Shown here: positions 31,312 through 41,139 of the stretch, piece by piece
How the letters are laid out: every line of letters starts with the position of its first letter
Numbering within the stretch: the first letter of the stretch is position 1
NCBI GenBank assembly: GCA_964036665.1
Contig: OZ038526.1
Span: 18,166,001 to 18,230,000, forward strand
Source: Gordius sp. MW1
Lineage: Eukaryota; Nematomorpha; Gordioida; Gordea; Gordiidae
Length of the DNA: 64,000 bases
Reading direction: 5' to 3'
Notes under the pieces: generated by a model
Told to the model about the DNA's origin: nothing
The model's input: only the letters and a program-made list of their open reading frames with translations
Database searches by the model: none
Made by a program: the position numbers and the translations under genes

Positions 31312-31539
31312 AAAAAAAAAAAATTATTCTTCCGTAACAATTATTGTACACGTTTATTATCTGAAAGAAAGGAGATAAATATATATATATTATCCTTCTG
31401 CAATGAATATTGTACATGTTTTTTATCCATCCGTCGGGGACCATTATTGTACATGGGTATTATCCTAGAAGGTGAAATAGAAAGAAAGCCTGCGACGTAT
31501 GAGATATGCCATTGAACGCGAGACCTGCGACATGAAAAG
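31150..31539. other. Gypsy B 3' untranslated region
   Basis: It contains a C run near 31191, two A runs near 31277-31323 and a repeated TATTGTACA(C/T)GTTTATTATC-like segment (near 31345, 31408 and 31445). No gene. Confidence 0.6.
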
Positions 31540-31691
31540 CTATGCCATCACACGCGACATCAAGATGTGCTATGCCATCACACGCGACATCCAAGATGTG
31601 CTATGCCATCACACGCGACATCCAAGATGTGCTATGCCATCACACGCGACATCCAAGATGTGCTATGCCATCACACGCGACATCCAAGATG
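31540..31691 (+). repeat. 31-bp minisatellite in Gypsy B
   Basis: Five nearly identical copies of a 31-bp unit containing GCTATGCCATCACACGCGAC and ATCCAAGATGT, just before the polypurine tract. The open frames are repeat translations. There are no spacers, so it is not a CRISPR array. Confidence 0.92.
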
Positions 31692-31776
31692 TGAGAAAAG
31701 CGCAGAGAGAGAGAAAAGGAAAACAATAACAACAACCACAGACTTCAAGTCTTCGACTTCTCGCTAAAGGGGGAGG

Positions 31777-33282
31777 TGTGGTGTTTCACACCGTTTTCGT
31801 AGTCGGTTTCTTTTCCCCTATACCCCTAGTGATGCGGAAAAACCGAGAAAAATCTCGGTCTCGTCTCGTCTCGTCTCGGTTTTTCGAGACGAGACGAGAC
31901 GAGAATTTGAAAAATGGAGTCGAGATCGAGACGAGAATTTTGAGGTCGAGACGAGACGATACGAGATTTTCTCGGCGAGATCTCGACTTTTTATTGATCG
32001 TTAGATTTTAGTAAACTATTGTGTATTTTAATTTACATTTAAGGTATTAAGTGTAAATCAATATGTATGGAATATATTTGATATTAAAAAAATCCCAAGT
32101 GTAGTTAATATTATATATTTTTGCAAAAAAATTAAAATTTGGCAATCATTTACCTAAGTATGGTTGATTTTTGTCATACATTTAAATACGTACTTATTAA
32201 TTTAAAGTTTAAACCTTATGTTCTTAATTCTATAATGCTGCTTTTATTGTAGTTTTTACAACGTTTTAATTTGTGCAACTAGTTATCGATTCTGTAAATA
32301 ATAATAACATCATTAAATGTCACTCGCACTTTGTGGTTTATAGCGCTATAGTAAACATGCAATAAACACTATGGGCTATAATTAATGATGGTTATATTAA
32401 TGGACTTAAACATTTGCCTTAAATATGTTAAGGTCTACTTTGAAGCATTAGCAAAGGTTAATGAAGGGTCTCATTTTGCTCAATTATGCAACTAAATCAA
32501 CTATAAGCGAACTTATAATTTTCGAAGTCCATTTATAGTTGACAGACACAGTGAATTTAATACAAATATTATAATTTGCTAGAACAATAAAATTTAATTT
32601 TTTATATTTCAAATTTATTTATAGTTTTTTTAGTCTGCACTTTTTATAGAAAATGTTATCTTTATGAGTTAATTCATATCTTTATATTGTCAATGAGATG
32701 TCGTGTCCCGCTAAATCTTTAAAAAGTTTGTTTATTAAAGTTTTTCGAAAAATATAAAATTTGCCATTTGGATTTTCGAACACTTATTTATATTTTTAAT
32801 AAAAAAGGAGAAATTTTTATTCCGAATATATTTTTATTTAAAAGTCGAGACGAGACGAGACCGAGATTTTTCTAGACCGAGACGAGACGAGATCGAGATT
32901 TTCTTAATCGCTCCCGAGACGAGACGAGATTTTGTTTTCGAGACCGAGACGAGACGAGATCGAAACACTATATACCCCCCCCCCTCGCTTACTGGTTTTA
33001 ACTGCCTTTTCGTTGAGCCTTTTAATGGCCTTCGCGTTAGTTAGTGTAATTGCACATTCATCGTTATTATAAAATTATTATAAAATAATTCATTCATTTT
33101 CGCGTAGTTTGCAATCACTTATTTTGAGCTTTAGAAAAAAGCGAATTCATTGTTATCATCGCACCATTATAAAAAGGAGAAAAGCACATTCATTATAATT
33201 CATTGCGTTTTTTGTTCTGAAAGGATATAATACTAAATAAATACTTAGCTCGTTTATACACAGAAATTTGGAGGCCATCTTA
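31777..33282 (+). repeat. 3' LTR of Gypsy B, split by element C
   Basis: The LTR begins TGTGGTGTTTCACACCG at 31777, is interrupted after TATACCCC at 31826, resumes at 32971 and ends GGAGGCCATCTTA. With C and the 8-bp duplication removed it is essentially the same as 26258-26611. Confidence 0.95.
31827..32970. mobile_element. Element C, non-autonomous hAT-type transposon
   Basis: A 1144-bp insertion with exact 8-bp duplication TATACCCC (31819-31826 and 32971-32978), confirmed by the uninterrupted copy in the other LTR. The ends are TAGTGATGCGGAAAA and, reversed, TAGTGTTTCGATC. Subterminal regions are rich in GAGACGAGAC repeats in opposite orientation. There is no transposase. The 8-bp duplication and TAGTG ends fit hAT. 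Confidence 0.92.
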
Positions 33283-33287
33283 GTCCA

Positions 33288-33610
33288 CAACCAACTTATA
33301 GTGATGTAATAAGTCAGCTCCAATTATGGGGGTGTGTACGTCTGCGACTAAAATACCCATTTGAATTCCCGTCGCAAGCCAAGGTCTAAACTTAATACGA
33401 CTTGTCCGTATGTGTGTATGTTGGTTTGGTTAGCCGCCTCCAGAGTTGGGCTATGCGGGATCAATGGATGTTTGGGAGGGGGTGGGATGACGCTAACTTC
33501 AGCGCCTGTGTCGACGAGATATTTCCGTTGGGTGGACCGGTCGAATAAATAGAATAGGCGGCTGAAAGTACGGCCGTTTCCCATTGTCGCCCATATGGGA
33601 CGGCCCGTCA
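33288..33610 (-). pseudogene. Gypsy A pol 5' part: protease, in the -1 frame
   Basis: The minus-strand frame opens in -1 relative to gag at the slippery site and gives KLTGRPIWATMGNGR, then YLVDTGAEVSVIPP, an aspartic protease active site. It is cut by Gypsy B at 33287; the continuation lies at 26256 and below. Confidence 0.88.
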
Positions 33611-34465
33611 GTTTTTTTGTTGGGAGTTGGTGTTAAAATTGCATGGCTGCATGCACATCCTGGCTTCCTTTCCAAATTTATAATGGTACCGACATGTGTC
33701 AGTTGGGCGTTGTCTGGATGATGACCTAGATCTGCTTGACCTTCTCCATGTCGTCCTACTGTCATTGGGGTTGCCTGTTAATTGATTCACTCTGAGTTCT
33801 AATTGTGACACAACTTTGATCAGTTCCTGCATTTCGTTTGTTTGAGTATTGGGAATAGGAATATTGGGAATCAGAATATTGGGAGTAGGGTTATTTGGAG
33901 TGAGGTTATAGGGAGTAGCTACTGATGCTAAGCTGCTGACTCTGAACGTTTCGTGAATCCTATCGGCGACTTCTGCTATACGATCCAGTGATTGGTCATC
34001 TCCCATAGTAGCCAAGATGCTTACCACATGTTGGGGTAGCTTATCCATCCAGAGGCTTTTTAAAATCTTTTCGTCCATCACATTATTACCTAAACGAGAT
34101 TTTAAGTATCTTACCAATTGGGATGGGGTGCGGTCTCCTAGGAATATCGAAGAGAATAAATTCCTTATCCTTTTTTCATCACTGTCTCCTAGTCTTTTTA
34201 CGATTGCTTCCTTCAGTTTGTCGTAAGGGGTAATTTCAGGAACCGTGAATATGAGGTCTGCCACCTCTTCCGCGACTTCTGGGGGTAGTGATTCGACTAG
34301 GTAGGAATATTTAGTCTTCTGCGAGGATATGTTGCGTGTGTGAAACACGGCTTCTACCTGTGACAACCATATGCGAATATTTTTAGAATGGAATTCAGGA
34401 ATTCTCACATGAACTGCGCTTTCTCTTGGTTCATTAGAGTCTGGAATTGTTGTGTTTAATTCCAT
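33608..34465 (-). CDS. Gypsy A gag
   Basis: Gag begins at the ATG directly after the primer-binding site (34465) and runs 285 codons without a break to TGA at 33610-33608. It shows the Gag capsid-like segments of this lineage (RIPEFHSKNIRIWLSQVEAV, DEKILKSLWMDKLPQHV) and a C-terminal CRYHYKFGKEARMC motif instead of a classical CCHC knuckle. The stop is preceded immediately by the slippery heptamer. Gypsy D gag is clearly related. This is the only uninterrupted gag in the window. Confidence 0.9.
   Translation of the reverse strand: MELNTTIPDSNEPRESAVHVRIPEFHSKNIRIWLSQVEAVFHTRNISSQKTKYSYLVESLPPEVAEEVADLIFTVPEITPYDKLKEAIVKRLGDSDEKRIRNLFSSIFLGDRTPSQLVRYLKSRLGNNVMDEKILKSLWMDKLPQHVVSILATMGDDQSLDRIAEVADRIHETFRVSSLASVATPYNLTPNNPTPNILIPNIPIPNTQTNEMQELIKVVSQLELRVNQLTGNPNDSRTTWRRSSRSRSSSRQRPTDTCRYHYKFGKEARMCMQPCNFNTNSQQKN
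33611..33617 (-). promoter_or_regulatory. Predicted -1 frameshift site, Gypsy A
   Basis: In the gag frame the heptamer reads A AAA AAC directly before the TGA stop. Shifting -1 enters the protease frame without a gap (KLT). Gypsy D has the same heptamer at 57190-57184. Confidence 0.85.
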
Positions 34466-34483
34466 CACGTCGGGGTCACCAAT

Positions 34484-34779
34484 ATGGTAGTTTGTATACC
34501 AATAAGAATTTTTACTATAACACAAAGTATTAGTTGTTTATTATTATTATAACTCACATAAGAAGATACAGATCACACAAGAATATTAAGTAAGTAATGA
34601 TATGAATAGAGTATGCTGGAATAATGCGATTGTGGTAGCGATTTTGGGAAGGAATTGGGATGATGAATTTATGTGATTGTGGTAGCGATTTTGGGAGAAG
34701 GAAGTAATTCAAAAACTGTAATTGTCAATTGGTTACCTGCTCCTGGTTGCTTCATCTCGCCAATGTTTAAAACGCCACA
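34484..34779 (-). repeat. 5' LTR of Gypsy A
   Basis: Partner of 23139-23435 (296 bp). Followed outside by GACCT (34780-34784). Confidence 0.95.
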
Positions 34780-34784
34780 GACCT

Positions 34785-35080
34785 ATATAAGCATGACCAT
34801 AACATTATTAAATAATCCTATAAATATTATATACATGGCAAATTTAAAAATAACTTAGTTTTAATCCCTAAAAATCTTTATAAACATGACAATAACATTT
34901 TGGTAAGTATTACAAATCTTAAACTTATATACTTATATTATCTATAAATATTATATAAATGGCAAATTTAAAAATAACTTAGTTTTAAACCCTAAGAATC
35001 TATATAAACATGACAATAACATTTTGGTAAGTATTCCAAATCTAAACTTAAATATATCTGAATACAATACACATTTTGGT
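34785..35080. repeat. Tandem repeat of about 110 bp, target of Gypsy A
   Basis: The unit has ATAAACATGACAATAACATT, TTGGTAAGTATT and GGCAAATTTAAAAATAACTT, in about three copies, continuing the array at 23010-23133. Confidence 0.75.
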
Positions 35081-36983
35081 AAACAATTTTATTTTAGCTG
35101 CTGTTATAAGTAAATAGATTTGGGTACATCCAGTCTAATTTTTGTATGCATGAATCAAAAATTCGGATCATATGAAATATTTAATTTGTACATATAAACA
35201 TATGGATATTATAACATATTTTAATTATATAGTATCAAATAAATTAAATTTAATTGTTAATAATAATAATAGTTAATAATTAATGAACATGTGTTACTAT
35301 CAATTGGTTTAATGTGTATATATAGCATAATTATAGTTAGAGTAAGGCTATAAAACGTTTATTTAAATTTAATGTTATATAAAACATTTCAATTACATTG
35401 TAACAAATAAACTAGATTAAACTGTTAATAATAATAATAGTTAATAATTAATGAACATGTGTTACTATCAATTGGTTCAGTTTGTATATATAGCATATGA
35501 AAAGCTAAAGTAATGCTATAAAGCGTTATACATTTTATATCTGTTATAATATGTATCTTATATAACTAACATATAACAATAGTTAATGATATATATAAAA
35601 TGAATAGATATTATCCCTTGTGCATATTCTATCTGTTGTAATATCTATGGGATTTAACATATAATAATAGTTATTCTATATATAAAATAAATAAATATTA
35701 TCACTAATGTGTTTAATGTACAATATAGTATAAGTAAAATAAGCTTAATACAATAAAACATCTATTGTTACATTTAAAAATAAATAGTGTGTAAAATAAT
35801 GTATGAAAGTAGTTAAAAAAAAGTATGGTTACACTAACCTTTCTTATTTAAATACACCTACTTGGAATTATATCGTTACATAGGAAAGAATTTAACCTTC
35901 TAGGTAATTTGAATAAAGCAACTCGCTCATCAGTTACCTAGGCAAAAACTTAACCTTTATTATTTGAATATATACTCGATCATTGGTTACCTATTCATAC
36001 AACTTAACCTTTATTATTCGAGCATTCACAAGTCACAACCCTCACTATTCATATATCTTAACCTTATCATTTGAACACTAATTATAATTTAAATAACCCC
36101 GATAGTTGTGTATATAAACAAGACGTATTAAATAAATTCATTCACTTGAATCATTTGTAGAGAACATATTTCTCTACAAAAGTTAGGAAAAATTTTTAAT
36201 AGTTCTTGTTAGGTTATGTTAGAATTAGCAAGAATCAACTTAGACAATTTATTTGTATAAAATTAGCTGATATAGGATTTAATTATTGATAATAAACATA
36301 ATTATGTCCTAGTCAACTTTAATAACGTCTATTGCCATATTTATCTTTAGTATCGGGAAACTTAAATGAGTATCGCTGGTCTGTTAAGTATTTAAAGGTA
36401 ATTAAAATTTCCTTGCGTTACTTTTATAGAGCTTTCTCATATTTAAAACGTGAATATTATATATGCTATCTTTTAATATATTCCCAGAAGTATTAAAAGA
36501 TTATTTAAAGCCGTTCCAAACAATTTATATGTTGGAGCTTGTAATATCAGCAAAAGTAATTCAAATTATCATTTTGACAGGAGACATATGGGCAAAAGAT
36601 ATTTTAGAGCGTGAAATTGAAACGTTTAATAATAAAGATCATTTACTATTGGCATGTAACCAATATAGTTAAGACATTCCAAAATATTTGGTGAGATGAT
36701 ATAATTTTCCTTAAATATACAATTAAGTCTAATAAATAATATAAGATGGTCTATGAGTAAATATAAAACACATGCAGCGCGAAATAATAACATATTAAGC
36801 TTGTATTAAAATTAAACAAATTTTATTTATTATTGTAAATCAATTTCATCATATAACGGGGCATCGTGATTTTGTAAGTGCATATAATTAGAGATGGCAT
36901 CAACATATGGAAATAGGGGCATAGGGTTAGATACATTTGTATATTTCAGCTATAAGACGATTTATATTATAATTTATAGAAGC
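35081..36983. other. AT-rich interval with a local duplication
   Basis: A segment containing TAATAGTTAATAATTAATGA and ACATGTGTTACTATCAATTG occurs twice, near 35265 and 35435 (about 170 bp apart). A 69-codon plus ORF (36463-36672) has no recognisable features. No RNA gene seen. Confidence 0.5.
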
Positions 36984-38276
36984 TTATTTTTTATATGTTT
37001 CATACACTCTCTTGCCCTGAGAGATGTGTAGCAAATCAACATTCGTTTTTTCTTGCAGGTCTTGCAGGAAATCAACAAACACGTATATAGTAGGGTGGGT
37101 TTGTTTAAGCCCACTTCTAAGGGCATTATGAAACCCTTCGAGGTGGTTGTTGGTACGGGGCCCCTCTGCATCGAGCCTTTGCCACATATCATAGGGGAAC
37201 AAGGGGTCCCTCCCAAGCCCAATCCAGGTATTGTGGTTGTACAAAAAAAAATTCTCAATTTCTCTATCGCCGCGCACATTGGGCTGGACCATGCAAAGGG
37301 TCATGACATCACGAATGTGCCCTCTCTTCACAAATGGCAAAGCTAGAAGACGACGCACGCTGCGCCTGAAATCAGCATTTGAAGATTCTTCAGTTTGCCA
37401 GACCCAGCGTGTCGATAGATCGCCTGGCCATAATGAAACATGCAACCTAAAAATTATATAAAAAAACATTAAATTTTACCCAATAATATTAGGGAAACAG
37501 GCTTCCAAGGCCCCGATGCTTGCCCGTTCAAAATCAACTTGTGCATAGTTCGGGGCAAAAACTAGCTGCAAGCTGTTACAAATCTGAATGAGTTTCTTAA
37601 ACACTTTTTTATAGGTCTCTTCAGTTTTATCTGGCAGAAGAGTGTAAACTACAGGAATCATATGATCCCGGTAGTACGGGTGAATTGTAAAAACCTAAAA
37701 ACAACGTTACGGATATATTATAAAAATGTAAATACTTGAGTAAAATGTTGAGGGCAAGTTTTAAACGTACCATCACAATAAATATTATGAGATTCACCCA
37801 TAAAATTTAGGAGGTCAACTGTCCCAAAGATAAACATACTATTATCCTCGTTCGATAGCAAGAAGTTTTCGCCACCATGAGTATTGAAATGATGCGGCTT
37901 AAGGATAATGTCGTCATTATCCCTAGGCGTGTCGTACCTCAATGGATCCATTTTTTAAGTTTTTTTTTCACCGACCTTAAAAGTGGGGTGGATTCGGGAT
38001 GGTCCCTGAGGTCGGGATTTTCCCTAAGCCTCTCCGCTATTACTTTGTAATATAACTTGCTTATCCTTTCTTTAGGGTCATTCAGAACCGCATTTTTTAA
38101 TGAAATGTTTGTGATTATTTTTTCGAATTGAGAAATAATTCCTAAAACCTCTTTTGCTCTGCCAGAACATGAAAATTTACGGCATCGGTAGTACACGGTA
38201 CCATTCTTTTCCATATTTTTACGATAGTTTTCAAAATAAAGCAATGTTCCATTGTTTGACGGCAAAAACTCGGGAG
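36984..38276 (-). pseudogene. FLYWCH-MULE transposase (Mutator-like, Phantom type)
   Basis: Minus-strand exons give a FLYWCH-type zinc finger (TVYYRCRKFSCSGRA, near 38200), then a helical linker, a MULE domain with IYCDGTFKTCPQHFTQ, VDFERASIGALEACFP, a spliced GCMFHYGQAIYR, and RTNNHLEGFHN near the end. This is the order of MULE transposases with N-terminal FLYWCH fingers known from animal Phantom elements. Breaks: a frame change in an A-run near 37950 and another near 37420. Introns are short (for example 37475-37440). I could not define inverted ends for this copy. It is probably a dead transposon gene; a domesticated gene with assembly errors is the alternative. Confidence 0.8.
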
Positions 38277-38619
38277 CATTGACTAAAAACTGTGATATAA
38301 TTTACATTAAAGAATTTTACTTTGGTTATTTGTCTGGATTATTTGGAAAGCATCCAATAATATTTGAGCATCTTCAAGAGAACCTTACATTTATACATTA
38401 AATTTAAATGATTAACTTTACTTGATGTAGGAGTAACTTTATCAAATGTTGATTCAGTCAGTATGTTTATTGGCCCTTTATTAAAAATTAAATATATTTG
38501 ATATATTTTTACTTGAAAAAGACTTAATATTATTTGAGATATTATTATCAATTGTCATGAAAGGTAGAGAGGCTTGTCCTATAAAAATATATAATTCACA
38601 ATATATTTAAATTGAAGGA
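38277..38619 (-). other. Possible linker exon upstream of the MULE gene
   Basis: On the minus strand a short open stretch (PINILTESTFDKVTPTSS) is flanked by a possible AG acceptor and GT donor and has the Ser/Thr-rich character of the repeated exon next to it. Low certainty. Confidence 0.35.
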
Positions 38620-38960
38620 GAATATAAGCGTGAAGTACCTCTAATAGTTTGAGGATTTATTGCACTTTGTGTAATAGATGTATTACCTATTAAAAAAAAA
38701 TTAAATTTCAGATAATATTTTAATAAAGATTACTGGGTGAAGGTGTATATAAGCTTGAAGTACCTCTAATAGTTTGAGGATTTATTGCACTTTGTGTAAT
38801 AGATGTATTACCTATTAAAAAAAATTAAATTTCAAATAATATTTCAATAAAGATTACTAGGTGAAGGTGTATATAAGCTTGAAGTACCTCTAATAGTTAG
38901 AGGATTTATTGAATTTGCTCGTACACGATTTATAAAACCTAAAATAGTTCATCTAACGAC
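38620..38960 (-). repeat. Tandem triplication including a small exon
   Basis: A unit of about 127 bp is present three times (two close copies and a third partial one). It contains TGTATTACCTATTAAAAAAA and GAAGTACCTCTAATAGTTTG. Read on the minus strand each unit has an AG acceptor, then GNTSITQSAINPQTIR in an open frame, then a GT donor. Confidence 0.65.
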
Positions 38961-39131
38961 TAAACTATTTACTTACAGGAAATATTTTCCATGTTAAGTG
39001 TTTCCAGTGGTGACCTAGAAACTACTAGTAATTTAGGTGCTTCAATTGGATTGATTTGTATACAAGTCTCATTTGTATTTATTTTGGGATAGGCTAAATA
39101 CACCATAAGAAAAAAATTATTATAAATATAC

Positions 39132-39327
39132 TTTTGTGAGGAATATCTGAGTGTTCTTGGGTTATATGGAAATCATGGTTTTGGTATATGCCTCGTCCTT
39201 GGCATTTCTTTGTTGGGCACTTAAAATAAAATTGGAATTTTTTCCCAACTTTAGCTTGGGTATATTCATATTCCCCTAAGACTAAAATTGGGTTTTTATT
39301 TTGAGTTAATTTGAATTCAATGGGCAT
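39132..39327 (-). CDS. FLYWCH zinc-finger first exon, copy 1
   Basis: The exon starts ATG-Pro-Ile-Glu-Phe and encodes PILVLGEYEYTQAKVGKKFQ, a FYFKCPTKKC segment and a HDFHITQEHSD end, the F...Y...C..C...H.H pattern of FLYWCH fingers. It ends at a GT donor after CCTCACAAAA. Copies 2 (49888-50083) and 3 (45626-45809) have the same start and the same donor position. It may be the first exon of the downstream MULE gene. The exon itself is intact; the full protein is unknown. Confidence 0.65.
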
Positions 39328-39389
39328 ATCAAATATAACAATGGGAATTGGAGCTGTGGTTTGTGCTATATATATAAAAATATATTAAA

Positions 39390-39790
39390 TATTAATAAGA
39401 CATAATTGTATTGTATTTAAAAGGCATACTTTTAATGTAGTTAAAAATATTGTAAGTAATTTTGCCCTAAACACATTTAAAGAGATATTTTGATATGATA
39501 ACTGAGAAATTTTGACAGATAAACTTACAGCAGTTCAATTTGAAATCTTAAATGTATAGTAATCATAAATCAAATCCCAGAGTTTTTAAATTTGTATCAT
39601 AAGCAACACAAAAATATAATAAATAAAATTAAATATTAATAAGACATAATTGTAAATAATTAAAATGCATACTTTTAATGTTAAAAATATTGTAAATAAT
39701 TTTGCCCTAAACACATTTAAAAAGAGATATTTTGATTTTGATATAATAACTGAGAAATTTTTACAGATAAACTTACAGCAGTTCAATTTG
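39390..39790. repeat. Direct duplication of about 150 bp
   Basis: The block with AATAAGACATAATTGTA, TTTTGCCCTAAACACATTTA and TAAACTTACAGCAGTTCAAT occurs at about 39394-39545 and 39638-39790. Confidence 0.75.
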
Positions 39791-41131
39791 AAATTTGTCG
39801 CTTCGAAAAAGTCTCACGAAAAAGTCTCACGATCGTGAGACTTTGACCCGAAGGGCATTATACCGGTTGCCCCAAAACGAGTAAATTAATACAGAGTTAC
39901 AAACATATCTTAGAATAATGTATTTAAAATTACAAAATTGTAGAAATAATCTTTAATATTGGGATAATTTTTGATATTTAAAGAATTATATTTTTATAGT
40001 GCAGCAATAATTGTTAAATGCATACGCATGCGCATTATTAAAAATCTGATAAATGCGCAGCTCTCTGATTGGTCAGATAATAAAAGTTAACGATACTTCT
40101 ATTAACGATTTTTCGGTTGACCGTTTCTCGATTGACTTGAAAGGGTTAAATTCGTTTTATAATAGCGGCTTCTAACCATAGATTTATTAGTCTATGCTTC
40201 TAACGGAGGGTCATATTTACCATGGCAAATTATATGAAATGAAAGTCTCAACGTTGCTATCCTGTCAATTTATTCTTTTTTTGTTATTTTTATTCGTAAT
40301 AGATTTTGCTATAACCATATATACTTTTACTAATGAGAGTTTTGATGTGAATTGCTACAAATATTAAGATGAAATAAAACAAACTAAAGCCATTTTAATT
40401 TAAAATAATGAAAAAAGGCAACAAATGTGAGCTCAAATATCAGAGAAAAAACTTATGATCTTAGCTTAAAAAAAGGTTTATAAAAATATTAGATGCGCGT
40501 GCAAATCATACGATAAATAAGTCGAGACTCTCAAATCTACTGGGTCAACATAATATTACTTAAATTAGATTTTCTCTTTCTAAACATCCATTATTCACTA
40601 TTTGCAAGCTTTACAATACTTTTAAACTCAAACGCTTGCACAAATAGTCTAATTTAGTATAATTTTTTTTTTATTCGAATAAGCGATTTTGTAATTTTAG
40701 TAAAATAATACCATTTTTGTTCTACGCCTCAAATAGCTATTTCAAACACAATTTAAACAGAAATTTTATTCTTTTTATTACCAGTAGTAATTTAGTAAAG
40801 GTAATGATTGTTTTTTAATGCCAAAATTTATCTTAGTTACACTATCTTACTTGATTTGGACAATATTTATGATCCTATAATAGGAACTAAGGCTATATAT
40901 GAATCTTCCCGCATACATTAAAGACTATATAATATTCGTCAATTCTTTTATTTTGCATTTAATTAGTAGGTATCGGAGGAATAAATGCAATTATTTGGTA
41001 AATTTTTTTAAATATAATAACCTTACCTTATAGCTAAACCACATCCGCCAACAAGTATCTTTTGTTCAAATGTTTTAACTTCGAAAGAATTGTCATTTTA
41101 TTGTATTGTTTTAACTCTGAAACAAAAAGTA
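39791..41131. other. AT-rich interval with a perfect palindrome
   Basis: 39821-39844 is a perfect 24-bp palindrome (AAAGTCTCACGA and its complement). Related CACGATCGT motifs occur near 52590. TTAAATGCATACGCATGCGC at about 40013 matches about 4397. No gene seen. Confidence 0.5.
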
Positions 41132-41139
41132 TCACAAAT

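Larger units (their letters stand above)
26258..33282 (+). mobile_element. Gypsy B, inserted in Gypsy A pol
   Basis: A 7.0 kb element (5.9 kb without the nested C element) on the plus strand, with 5-bp duplication GTCCA at 26253-26257 and 33283-33287. It shows LTR, zinc-knuckle Gag remnant, protease, RT, RNase H, integrase, an extra ORF, a minisatellite and a polypurine tract (AAAGGGGGAGG, to 31776). Pol belongs to a different Gypsy lineage from A, D and E. The N-terminal part of Gag appears to be missing between 26612 and 27034. Confidence 0.95.
23139..34779 (-). mobile_element. Gypsy A, split by Gypsy B
   Basis: Two LTRs (297 and 296 bp) with target duplication GACCT (23134-23138 and 34780-34784) bound an 11.6 kb interval. 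Removing Gypsy B and its 5-bp duplication leaves about 4.6 kb, a compact Gypsy. TTGGTGACCCCGACGTGATG directly follows the 5' LTR on the minus strand as primer-binding site. Gag and protease lie at the right of B and RT-RNase H-integrase at the left. The B insertion disrupts pol between protease and RT (GTCCA duplicated). Confidence 0.95.

Noticed and set aside
31540-31691. CRISPR-like direct repeats
   Set aside because: Units are contiguous, with no spacers, inside a eukaryotic retrotransposon.
23139-34779. Single 11.6-kb retroelement
   Set aside because: Two LTR pairs, opposite strands and separate target duplications show nested insertions instead.
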